From Cellvibrio sp. KY-YJ-3 (GTDB lineage Bacteria; Pseudomonadota; Gammaproteobacteria; Pseudomonadales; Cellvibrionaceae), in the NCBI RefSeq assembly GCF_008806955.1, contig NZ_CP031727.1:3610001-3674000 (forward strand): DNA of 64,000 bases, read 5' to 3'. Made by a program: the position numbers and the translations under genes. Below, piece after piece: positions 9,878 to 19,652 of this stretch; position 1 is the first letter of the stretch; each line of letters opens with the position of its first letter. The notes below the pieces were generated by a model. It did not search any database, was not told the origin of the DNA, and saw nothing but the letters and a program-made list of their open reading frames with translations.

Positions 9878-11044
9878 TCAGGGAGCTTCTGTCGCTTCAG
9901 CACCATCCTCTTCTTTCGCTTTAGGCATCAAATCTTCTTTGGTAATGCCCAGTGCCGCAGTGATATTCGCACAGATATAAACAGACGAATAAGTACCGGC
10001 AACAATACCGATAATCAATGCCAGAGCAAAACCTTGCAGCACCTCTCCAGCAATGAAATACAAACAGAACAGCACTATAAACACCGATGCGGAGGTCATA
10101 ATAGTACGACCCAAGGTCTGGCTGATGGAGATATTAATTACTTCATGAGGATCTGTTTTGCGCAGTATGCGGAAATTTTCACGAATCCGGTCATAGATAA
10201 CGATTGTGTCATTAATTGAGTAACCAATAAGCGCAAGAATTGCTGCCAGTACAGTCAGATCAAAGTCCCACTGAAAAAAAGCAAAGAAACCCAAAGTCAC
10301 GATAACGTCATGCACCAAACCAATAATTGCGCCGGTTGAAAACTTCCATTGGAACTGCACTGCAACATAAAGAAATACCAAAACGAAAGCTACAAGCATC
10401 CCTAAGCCACCCTGGTCACGCAATTCATCACCAATTTGTGGCCCAACAAACTCACTGCTACGCAATTGGATTTTTGCACCAGTGGCCGCTTCCAGATCGC
10501 CAATAATTTGATTGAGATAAACGGAGTCAATGGAGTTTTCAAGCGTCACCAGCACCTTGCCGTCACGTTGCTGGTATTCGACTCGACCGTACTTTGCAGA
10601 AGGAAACAAGTCTTTCTGCTGCAGTAGATCCACACCAATATTGGCAATCACCAACGTATCCGCATACCCCTCCAATTCACGCACCGGACGCTCAAGGGAC
10701 TCCAATGCCGCCCCTGATCCCAAAGCTGCTATCGTATTTGATAACTTTTCCTGTGCTTTTATTTTCATTTGATCTTGAGTGCGAATCATTACCTCTTGAT
10801 CTGAGCCGAAGAGCACCGCTACCGGGCTTTTCAGCTCCTCTTTTTCCAATACATCACGAATTTTATCCAGGTCTGCCGGACGATCCAGCAGCATCTCTAA
10901 TTGCGTACCACCGGTGAAATCTAGCCCAAGTTTCAAACCATTAAGCGCAAGAGACGCAAGAGAAATGATAACTATGAGAATGGATAAAGCGGAGGTGTAA
11001 TGTCTAACCCCCATAAAATCAATAATGCGTAATTCCTTAGTCAT
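9878..11044 (-). CDS. secF: Protein translocase subunit SecF (enlarged periplasmic domain)
   Basis: RND-fold partner of SecD that uses the proton gradient to complete protein export. TM1 spans about residues 18-37, then the conserved LGLDFTGGTQLE opens the periplasmic P1 domain. TM2-TM6 start near residue 212, with FEW-like QFQWKFSTGAIIGLVHDVIVTLG and the late GYSINDTIVIYDRIREN. The protein has 388 residues, compared with about 305-325 in E. coli and Pseudomonas. The excess, about 70 residues, lies in P1 roughly between 105 and 185. The C-terminus is an acidic tail. It lies 12 bp after secD in the same operon. Confidence 0.93.
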   Translation of the reverse strand: MTKELRIIDFMGVRHYTSALSILIVIISLASLALNGLKLGLDFTGGTQLEMLLDRPADLDKIRDVLEKEELKSPVAVLFGSDQEVMIRTQDQMKIKAQEKLSNTIAALGSGAALESLERPVRELEGYADTLVIANIGVDLLQQKDLFPSAKYGRVEYQQRDGKVLVTLENSIDSVYLNQIIGDLEAATGAKIQLRSSEFVGPQIGDELRDQGGLGMLVAFVLVFLYVAVQFQWKFSTGAIIGLVHDVIVTLGFFAFFQWDFDLTVLAAILALIGYSINDTIVIYDRIRENFRILRKTDPHEVINISISQTLGRTIMTSASVFIVLFCLYFIAGEVLQGFALALIIGIVAGTYSSVYICANITAALGITKEDLMPKAKEEDGAEATEAP

Positions 11045-11056
11045 AGCAGTGATCTC

Positions 11057-12940
11057 TTAAATCGAAATTTTCTGTAAGTTTTTACGGCTGCCATACACCA
11101 AATTGGCAAGTGCGCGACTGCAGCTAACTGAGGCATACATGGTGGTGAGAATACCCACGATTAATGTCACAGCGAAACCTTTGATCGGGCCGGTACCAAT
11201 AGCAAATAGAATTATGCCGACAATTAAGGTGGTTAGGTTTGCGTCAACAATTGTTATAAACGCGCGCTGATAACCGGCAAAAATAGCTTGCTGTGGTGAA
11301 GCGCCATTTTTAAGTTCTTCGCGAATGCGCGAGTGAATCAAAACGTTCGCATCTACTGCCATACCAATCGTTAATACAATACCGGCAATACCAGGAAGTG
11401 TGAGTGTGGCACCAAACATTGAGAGCATGGTGATTACAAGGAGCAAGTTAAGTGCAAGGGCGATATTGGCAAAAATACCAAACATGCGGTAGGCCAGAAT
11501 CATAAACAACACTACCAAGCCAAAGCCCCACAAAGTCGCGTCCACACCATTTTTAATATTCTCAGTACCAAGTGATGCACCTATAGTGCGCTCTTCAACA
11601 AAGTGCATTGGTGCTGCCAATGCACCTGCGCGCAACAATAACGCTAATTCTGATGCTTCTGCCGGGCTATCCAGACCAGTAATACGGAATTGCACACCTA
11701 ATGCGCTTTGAATAGTGGCAAGACTAATCACTTTGCGCTCAATGTATTGCGTCATTTTTTCAACATCTTCACCGGCAGCATTTTTTACTACTTGGGTGCG
11801 GGTTTTATATTCAATAAATAAGATTCCCATCTGACGTCCGACATTGTTACGTGTCACACGGTGCATATGGGTTCCACCGAGACTATCCAGCGTAATATTT
11901 ACCTGCGGCTGGTTAGTTTCAGGATCAAAACTACTAGTGGCATTGGAGACGCGATCACCGGTAACTATTAATTGTTTTTCCAATACAGCATTGCCACGCT
12001 GCATTTGCATCAATTCATCTTTGAATGGAAATTCTTCTTTGTTCGATACCAAGGTGTCAGGCGATGCTCCCAAACGGAATTCGAGATTAGCCGTTTTACC
12101 AATAACACGCTTAGCTTCGGCAGGATCTTGAATTCCCGCAAGCTGCACTATGATACGGTTGCGTCCCTGACGCTGGACTATAGGTTCAGATACCCCCAAC
12201 TCATTGACACGATTCCGTAGAGTAATCAGGTTTTGGCTTACCGCATAATCTTCGATTTCACGGATACCTGCCTCGGTAAAATTCGCCGTATAGCTAAAGT
12301 CATTGGAATTAACCTCAGAATCCGGCTTGGTAAATATTAAGGTCGGATAATCGCTACGCAGCAGATTTACCGCTTCATCACGGGCCTCGGCTGTACGGAA
12401 ACGCGCAATAATTTGATTATCTTTTTGGGCGACGACAGAGGCATAGCGAACCTTCGCTTTGCGCATTTTGTCTTTCATATCATCAGCGTTAATTTCCTGA
12501 CGTTTGGCTACTGCTGAGGCGGTGTCAACTTCTAATAAAAAATGTACGCCACCCGCGAGATCTAGCCCCAATTTCAGTGGCTCGGCGCCTAATGCTTGTA
12601 ACCATGCAGGTGTTGTGGATGCCGTGTTTAACGCAACCACATAACCGTCACCTAATGCTTTTTGTACGGTTTTGCGCGCGAGCATTTGTTGCTCTGCGTT
12701 TTTGATGCGTAGCATGGCTGTCTTTGGCGTTACCTCGCCGCCAAAAGCTTCAATATTGGCCGCTTTTAGCGCTGCCTCCATTTTTGCCAAGACCGGCGCA
12801 TCAATTACTTTTGAACTTGAATCACCAGACACCTGAATTGCAGGATCGGGTGCATAAAGATTAGGGATAGAGTAGATAACGCCAACTACAGTAAAAAACA
12901 GTAGCAGCAGGTATTTCCATAATGGATAGCGATTTAACAT
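11057..12940 (-). CDS. secD: Protein translocase subunit SecD
   Basis: Large partner of SecF in the SecDF translocase accessory complex. I chose the ATG at 12940, giving MLNRYPLWKYLLLLFF and 627 residues. This aligns with E. coli SecD (615 residues, MLNRYPLWKY). The conserved LKLGLDLAGGVHFLLEVD starts the periplasmic P1 region. FRLGASPDTL, GGTHMHRVT and the six C-terminal membrane segments with GMAVDANVLIHSRIREEL follow. The gene begins its own transcription unit (see promoter at 13075-13101). yajC, which usually sits directly upstream, is missing. Confidence 0.95.
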   Translation of the reverse strand: MLNRYPLWKYLLLLFFTVVGVIYSIPNLYAPDPAIQVSGDSSSKVIDAPVLAKMEAALKAANIEAFGGEVTPKTAMLRIKNAEQQMLARKTVQKALGDGYVVALNTASTTPAWLQALGAEPLKLGLDLAGGVHFLLEVDTASAVAKRQEINADDMKDKMRKAKVRYASVVAQKDNQIIARFRTAEARDEAVNLLRSDYPTLIFTKPDSEVNSNDFSYTANFTEAGIREIEDYAVSQNLITLRNRVNELGVSEPIVQRQGRNRIIVQLAGIQDPAEAKRVIGKTANLEFRLGASPDTLVSNKEEFPFKDELMQMQRGNAVLEKQLIVTGDRVSNATSSFDPETNQPQVNITLDSLGGTHMHRVTRNNVGRQMGILFIEYKTRTQVVKNAAGEDVEKMTQYIERKVISLATIQSALGVQFRITGLDSPAEASELALLLRAGALAAPMHFVEERTIGASLGTENIKNGVDATLWGFGLVVLFMILAYRMFGIFANIALALNLLLVITMLSMFGATLTLPGIAGIVLTIGMAVDANVLIHSRIREELKNGASPQQAIFAGYQRAFITIVDANLTTLIVGIILFAIGTGPIKGFAVTLIVGILTTMYASVSCSRALANLVYGSRKNLQKISI

Positions 12941-13033
12941 AGGGTTTTCCCAAGTTGTCTGCGGCAGAGAGTAGCAATCGCACAAGCGTTACATCTAGTC
13001 ACGCGAATCTATTCCACCTTATTTTTACTTGCG

Positions 13034-13055
13034 CGCTGCCCGGTTTCGGGCAGCG
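13034..13055 (-). other. Stable hairpin in the predicted secD leader
   Basis: 9-bp perfect stem CGCTGCCCG / CGGGCAGCG with a GTTT loop. It lies between the predicted secD promoter and the secD start, about 95 nt before the ATG, and has no U-tract on either strand. It is therefore unlikely to be an ordinary terminator. It could be an mRNA stability or regulatory element, or the remains of the tgt 3' end. Confidence 0.4.
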
Positions 13056-13074
13056 GTATGGCCAAGGGCGCCGG

Positions 13075-13101
13075 ATTATAACCCTAATTCGCGCCCAACA
13101 A
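13075..13101 (-). promoter_or_regulatory. Predicted sigma70 promoter of secDF
   Basis: On the minus strand a perfect TATAAT (plus-strand 13075-13080) is preceded by TTGTTG (13096-13101) at 15-bp spacing and followed by a GC-rich discriminator. It lies just after the tgt stop codon and would give secDF a leader of about 125 nt. The -35 match and spacing are only moderate. Confidence 0.5.
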
Positions 13102-13112
13102 CGATGCCGGAA

Positions 13113-15378
<2,266 letters not shown>

Positions 15379-15572
15379 AAGAAGAGCTTAATGAAGGTTA
15401 GATAAAGAATAAAAAGGTCGGCAAGGGTATACCAATTCGGCTCAAGTTTAAATTAGCCACCAACTAACCCATCACTAACCAATAACAGTGAATAAATTTG
15501 CAGCGTAAACAGGCACTTTTTAGCCAAGGTGTTTAACAAACAACTGTTTTATAAAGTTTTTGAAATTAGTAT

Positions 15573-15600
15573 TTGACAGCCGGGTTCAAATCATTAGAAT
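15573..15600 (+). promoter_or_regulatory. sigma70 promoter of tRNA-Leu
   Basis: TTGACA (15573-15578), a 16-bp spacer and TAGAAT (15595-15600), then a GCGC discriminator. The tRNA begins 12 bp after the -10. The GC-rich discriminator is typical of stringently controlled stable-RNA promoters. Confidence 0.8.
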
Positions 15601-15611
15601 GCGCACCACTC

Positions 15612-15697
15612 GCCAGTGTGGCGGAATTGGTAGACGCACCGGATTCAAAATCCGGCGCCCTTAAAGCGTGTCGGTTCGAGTCCGACCACTGGCACCA
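15612..15697 (+). tRNA. tRNA-Leu (anticodon CAA)
   Basis: 86 nt with acceptor stem GCCAGTG / CACTGGC, discriminator A and an encoded CCA. The D-arm carries GG-A-ATTGGTAGA and the anticodon stem CCGGA / TCCGG encloses TTCAAAA, so the anticodon is CAA (15646-15648) for UUG. The long class II variable arm (GCGCCCTTAAAGCGT region) and TTCGAGTCC T-loop confirm a leucine tRNA. Confidence 0.97.
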
Positions 15698-15703
15698 AAT
15701 CCG

Positions 15704-15736
15704 AAAGGGGCTTACAGCAATGTAAGCCCCTTTTTT
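15704..15736 (+). terminator. Intrinsic terminator of tRNA-Leu
   Basis: 13-bp stem AAAGGGGCTTACA / TGTAAGCCCCTTT with a GCAA tetraloop and a T-run, 7 nt after the CCA end. Confidence 0.92.
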
Positions 15737-15835
15737 ATTGCCGTGAGTTTAAGATGGCTCAACGCAGTTTTTGCACCTGTAAAACAAAGCGCCTATTATC
15801 CACCTATTCTTTTTACTCTTGCCCTCGCGGATCAC

Positions 15836-16732
15836 ATGACCCAATACAGCCAACCACAAGCAATCATGTTTGCCGATGTGTCCGGCAGCTCGGCGCTGTA
15901 TAAACGACTGGGCAATGAACAGGCCAAAGCCATCATTGATGAGTCAGTGCAGTTTATGACAGCACTGACCATAGTGCACGAGGGGACGCTGGTCAAAACT
16001 ATTGGCGATGAAATCATGGCTCGCTTTGACACAGCCAGTCAGGCATGCGAAGCCGCAATTGCAATACAACTACGCGCCATCAAAGAGCCACACTTGAAAG
16101 ATTTGGGAATACGGATTGGCATTGCGTTTGGCGAGGTACTTATCACAACCGATGATGTGTTTGGCGATAATGTCAACAACGCCGCCTGTGTAGCGCAGAT
16201 TGCCCGTGCTAACCAAATTGTGATCACCCAATCTACTGTTGATGCACTCAACCCGCAATTGCGCCGTGACTGCCAGATGTTTGACCGGATCAACATCAAA
16301 GGCGATCAAGAAGAAACCGTTATTTATCGCCTGCAATGGGAACACACTGGCAATAATAACCGCACAACGATTGTAATCCCCCTCGATGATATCGCAGGCT
16401 TTGCAGAAAAATTTCAGCTTAAATTACACGTCAATAATGCTGTAGTGTTATTGCTGCCAGAACAAATGCCCTTCGCTATAGGTCGCGACACGAATAAAGC
16501 ACAATTACTTATCGAAAGTGAATTTGCATCCCGCGAACACTGCCATATCGAATTCCGCCGCGGCAAATACGTGCTGGTTGATCACTCCACCAATGGCACT
16601 TATGTATATTTGGAAGAGCAAGCACCTATTTACCTACGCCGCGAAGAACTCCCATTGCAAGGCAAGGGGTATATCGGTTTGGGACAAACACTAACAGCGG
16701 GGCATGAATGGGCGATTCATTTTTCGCTGTAA
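15836..16732 (+). CDS. Class III nucleotide cyclase-like domain fused to an FHA domain
   Basis: 298 residues from the ATG at 15836; the upstream frame runs through the tRNA and its terminator and is not coding. Residues 8-165 form a class III cyclase fold: metal Asp14 (MFADVSGSS), Lys54 and Asp58 (VKTIGDEIMARF), and Asp107 (DDVFGDNVN). The transition-state Arg of the VNxAxR motif is replaced by Cys118, so cyclase activity is doubtful. Residues 205-290 form an FHA phosphothreonine-binding domain with Gly216-Arg217, Ser232-Arg233, His235 and Asn253-Gly-Thr. No membrane segment is seen. The role is probably signalling, with a phosphorylated partner unknown. Confidence 0.85.
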   Translation: MTQYSQPQAIMFADVSGSSALYKRLGNEQAKAIIDESVQFMTALTIVHEGTLVKTIGDEIMARFDTASQACEAAIAIQLRAIKEPHLKDLGIRIGIAFGEVLITTDDVFGDNVNNAACVAQIARANQIVITQSTVDALNPQLRRDCQMFDRINIKGDQEETVIYRLQWEHTGNNNRTTIVIPLDDIAGFAEKFQLKLHVNNAVVLLLPEQMPFAIGRDTNKAQLLIESEFASREHCHIEFRRGKYVLVDHSTNGTYVYLEEQAPIYLRREELPLQGKGYIGLGQTLTAGHEWAIHFSL

Positions 16733-16765
16733 ACATCCTCTTCACCATGACACCAAAAATTTGAC

Positions 16766-17272
16766 ATGACCGAATCAATTGTTAGTAGTAACCAAAAAAG
16801 CTCATCACCAATATACGCCACACCCGGCCTTTCAAGACGCTTGGCGGCAATGGTTTATGATTCACTATTATTGATGGCGGTGAGCATTTTATACGGCGCG
16901 CTAGCGGTTGGTACAAACCTGCTAATTAACGGGTCGCCACCAACGGGGGAACGAATTAACTGGGGACACTGGGGGACAATTGTTTTTGTTGGATGGATAG
17001 CAACGCTGATATTGTTTTTTTGTTATTTTTGGTGCAAATCAGGGCAGACTCTCGGCATGAAAACCTGGCGAATGAAAATGTTTGACAGCAACTCAATGGA
17101 GTTGCCCAGCATTAAACAGTGCCTGACTCGCTGCCTTATGGCACCCATTTCGATGATATTGTTCGGTGCTGGCTATTGGTTGATGTATGCAAATAAGGAC
17201 CGGCAGACCCTGCATGACAAGATAAGCAAAACACGTATTTTATTGCTTAGCAAAGAACCCCAACTTAAATAG
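16766..17272 (+). CDS. RDD-family membrane protein
   Basis: 168 residues. LSRRLAAMVYDSLLLMAV carries the Arg and Asp-Asp-type pattern of RDD proteins at the start of TM1. Further membrane segments are near residues 65-90 and 120-140, and the C-terminal QTLHDKISKTRIL is the usual RDD ending (LHDxxxxTxV). The function of most RDD proteins is unknown; some act in ion homeostasis. It follows the cyclase-FHA gene by 33 bp and is probably co-transcribed. Confidence 0.82.
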   Translation: MTESIVSSNQKSSSPIYATPGLSRRLAAMVYDSLLLMAVSILYGALAVGTNLLINGSPPTGERINWGHWGTIVFVGWIATLILFFCYFWCKSGQTLGMKTWRMKMFDSNSMELPSIKQCLTRCLMAPISMILFGAGYWLMYANKDRQTLHDKISKTRILLLSKEPQLK

Positions 17273-17282
17273 CGCCGAGATC

Positions 17283-17306
17283 ATAGAGCGCATCAACGCG
17301 CTCTAT
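17283..17306. terminator. Hairpin at the convergent ends of the RDD gene and lptG
   Basis: 9-bp perfect stem ATAGAGCGC / GCGCTCTAT with a 6-nt loop, overlapping the last lptG codons. There is no T-run, so it is at best a weak bidirectional terminator. Confidence 0.35.
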
Positions 17307-18351
17307 TCAGCAGATAAAGCCCCAACAAAATACAAAGTGAGATGGGAATCATCACAGCAATCAGCGGCGGGAAGCCGAATACCAAACTGGAAGGTCCCAG
17401 CAATTTTTGCAGTAATAAAAATCCCACACCAAAAACAACGCCGGTGAAAATACGCTGCCCCATAGTTACACTGCGCAGCGGGCCAAATACAAAAGAAATC
17501 GCAATCAACACCAAACTCGCAGTTGCCAAAGGCTGCAATACTTTTTGCCAAAAGGCCAAACTATAATTACCTGCCATCAAATTCTGTTCATGCAAATAGT
17601 TGGTGTAATAGTGCAAATTACGCATGGACAAATCTTCCGGTTTCAATACCAGAATATTAAATAAATTAGGGGTGAAAGGCGTATCCCAGCGGCGGGATGC
17701 AATCACCTCATTGCGCATACCGCTCTCGGTAATGTGGGTAACTGAAACATCTTCTTCCTGCCAATACCCATCTTCATAACGCGCTTGTTTAGTGAAACTT
17801 GCCGATTCCAACTGTTGCTGCTGGTTAAACTTATAACGTGTCAAACCATAAATAACACCATTCGGCAGTACGGCACTGACATGCATAAATTCATCCCCCT
17901 CTCGATTCCACATATTTTGGGGCGCCGATTGGGTGGTGTTGTACTTTAAATAATGGCGACGGTTGTCCGCCATCTGCTCAGTAAAAGGGGCCACAAATTC
18001 ACCTAGCAGTAATGCCATCACTATAAAGACACAGGCAGGTCGCAGGGCAATCCAGGTTATGCGCCGCACCGACACACCTGCCGCACGCACAACCACCAAC
18101 TCGCTACTGCTCGCCAATAAACCAAGCCCGGCAAGACAGCCAATTAAACACGCATAGGGAATAAGATCATATAAACGGCGCGGAACCGTTAGCGACATGT
18201 AATAAAACGCTTCCAGCGCGGTGTAAGCACCAGTGGTTTTTTCTAGTTGCGAAATCAAACCAAAAATAAAATCCAGCGCAATAAATACCAACAGCGTCAT
18301 GGCGATTGCATAAAAAACAGTGCGCGAGATATAGGCGGTAATTTTAGGCAT
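17293..18351 (-). CDS. lptG: LPS export ABC transporter permease LptG
   Basis: Inner-membrane permease of the LptB2FG complex that lifts lipopolysaccharide from the inner membrane to the LptC-A-D bridge. The 352 residues match the E. coli length (360). The N-terminal TM with YISRTVFYAIAMTLLVFIALDFIFGL, the DLIPYACLIGCLAGLG segment and SELVVVRAAGVSVRRI (coupling helix to LptB) are typical. A periplasmic beta-jellyroll and three C-terminal TMs follow. Its start overlaps the lptF end by 8 bp. Confidence 0.95.
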   Translation of the reverse strand: MPKITAYISRTVFYAIAMTLLVFIALDFIFGLISQLEKTTGAYTALEAFYYMSLTVPRRLYDLIPYACLIGCLAGLGLLASSSELVVVRAAGVSVRRITWIALRPACVFIVMALLLGEFVAPFTEQMADNRRHYLKYNTTQSAPQNMWNREGDEFMHVSAVLPNGVIYGLTRYKFNQQQQLESASFTKQARYEDGYWQEEDVSVTHITESGMRNEVIASRRWDTPFTPNLFNILVLKPEDLSMRNLHYYTNYLHEQNLMAGNYSLAFWQKVLQPLATASLVLIAISFVFGPLRSVTMGQRIFTGVVFGVGFLLLQKLLGPSSLVFGFPPLIAVMIPISLCILLGLYLLNRAR

Positions 18352-19444
18352 GAGCGCCCCCTACAGTCTTGGTACGCGAGAGCGCTAAAGATTGCCAGTT
18401 AAGCATCACCACACCCAATAACAAAAAGGGAATATGCACAACCCACAGCCCCAAGGTATCCGGCAGATCACCCTCAGTAACCGCACTGCGCGCATTAATT
18501 AAAAAGGCCAGATAAAAAATATAAATTAAAATTGCAGGCAACATTTTCAAATAGCGCCCCTGGCGTGGATTGGTTTTACTCAGAGGAACAGCAAACAAGG
18601 TTGCAATTAACACCATCAGCGGCATAGAGAGACGCCACTGCAAGGTAGCTTTGCTCTCCAGATCTTCGGCGGCCATGAGCTGTTCCGTGGTTTTTGCATC
18701 AGCTTCGCTTTCAATTTCTGCAGCGCTGGTAGTGGGCGGCAGGTATCTGCCCCACTCATTAAAACTGGTAATGGTAAATTCGTTAGAACCCGGTTGCCCC
18801 TCATAGCGATAGCCATTATTCAAAACCAGGTAACGCTGGCCATAATCTGTGTTGTAGGTTTGCGCCCCGGTTTGGGCTACCACGATAGTCGAGGTGAGCT
18901 GTCCATCTTGCTGGGCGACAAAGACGTTTTCCAGGCGCTTATTATCGTCACTCACCTCTTGCACATAAGTCATGATGCGCCCCTGGCCGATCGCTTGAAA
19001 ACGCCTTTCTTGTAAACTTTCAAACTCGCTACGGTTGCGCTGCTCGGCGAGTACTTGTTGGGTTAACTGCGCTCCCAAAGGGCTGAGCCAAAAACTGAAC
19101 AAGGCGACAATCCCCGCAACCAAAATTGCAGGGACCATGGTCATGCGCACCAATTGCCACTGACTCATGCCGGTGGCAGACAGCACCACCATTTCACTTT
19201 CGATGTACATACGGCCATAGGCCAACAACACCGCAAGGTAAAATCCAAGCGGTAAAATCAGCTCAAGCAGATTGGGCATTCGATAGGCAATAATAGTGAA
19301 GAGCACATCCACGGCAAGCTTGCCTTCGGCAGCATCATCGAGATAATCACCGAATTTGCCTGAAAGGAAAATCGTTAGCAAAATCGCGCTAACGGCAAGG
19401 GCGGTGACCAACAAATCACGCGAGAGATAACGAAAAATAATCAA
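18344..19444 (-). CDS. lptF: LPS export ABC transporter permease LptF
   Basis: Partner of LptG in the LptB2FG lipopolysaccharide exporter. I place the start at a TTG (19444) preceded by AGGA at about 9 nt. It yields 366 residues beginning (M)IIFRYLSRDLLVTALAV, which matches the E. coli LptF N-terminus (MIIIRYLVRETL) and length. The frame is open upstream to 19591 but that portion is not family-like. LILPLGFYLAVLLAYGRMYIESEMVVLSATG is the coupling region. The gene is divergent from pepA, as in Pseudomonas. Confidence 0.93.
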   Translation of the reverse strand: MIIFRYLSRDLLVTALAVSAILLTIFLSGKFGDYLDDAAEGKLAVDVLFTIIAYRMPNLLELILPLGFYLAVLLAYGRMYIESEMVVLSATGMSQWQLVRMTMVPAILVAGIVALFSFWLSPLGAQLTQQVLAEQRNRSEFESLQERRFQAIGQGRIMTYVQEVSDDNKRLENVFVAQQDGQLTSTIVVAQTGAQTYNTDYGQRYLVLNNGYRYEGQPGSNEFTITSFNEWGRYLPPTTSAAEIESEADAKTTEQLMAAEDLESKATLQWRLSMPLMVLIATLFAVPLSKTNPRQGRYLKMLPAILIYIFYLAFLINARSAVTEGDLPDTLGLWVVHIPFLLLGVVMLNWQSLALSRTKTVGGAHA

Positions 19445-19652
19445 GGTGCTAATCCTGTCAGTGGATATGGCGCTGGCAATAGGCACAACCTTGTCGGCAA
19501 GCCTAAGGGCTAGTGACACGAACCGTTCGAGATGGTTCCAATACAGACCGAATTTTGCCGCCATAAGCGCTAAAAACTGTGGCATTATCACGCACAGCGC
19601 CCGATTTGTCTTGAGCGAATTATTAATTGTCTTAGCCCCTTAAGGACACCCT

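Noticed and set aside
12941-13112. A minimal ATG-TAA and a TTG-initiated extension of SecD upstream of its start
   Set aside because: The ATG at 12940 matches the E. coli SecD N-terminus exactly; the extra residues (MCDCYSLPQ) are not family-like and the start-stop is probably chance.
15612-15697. tRNA-Leu as an integration site (att)
   Set aside because: No integrase gene and no repeat of the tRNA 3' end found in the flanking sequence.
15668-15835. Open frame from inside tRNA-Leu into the cyclase-FHA gene
   Set aside because: It overlaps the tRNA and its terminator; the domain begins only at 15836.
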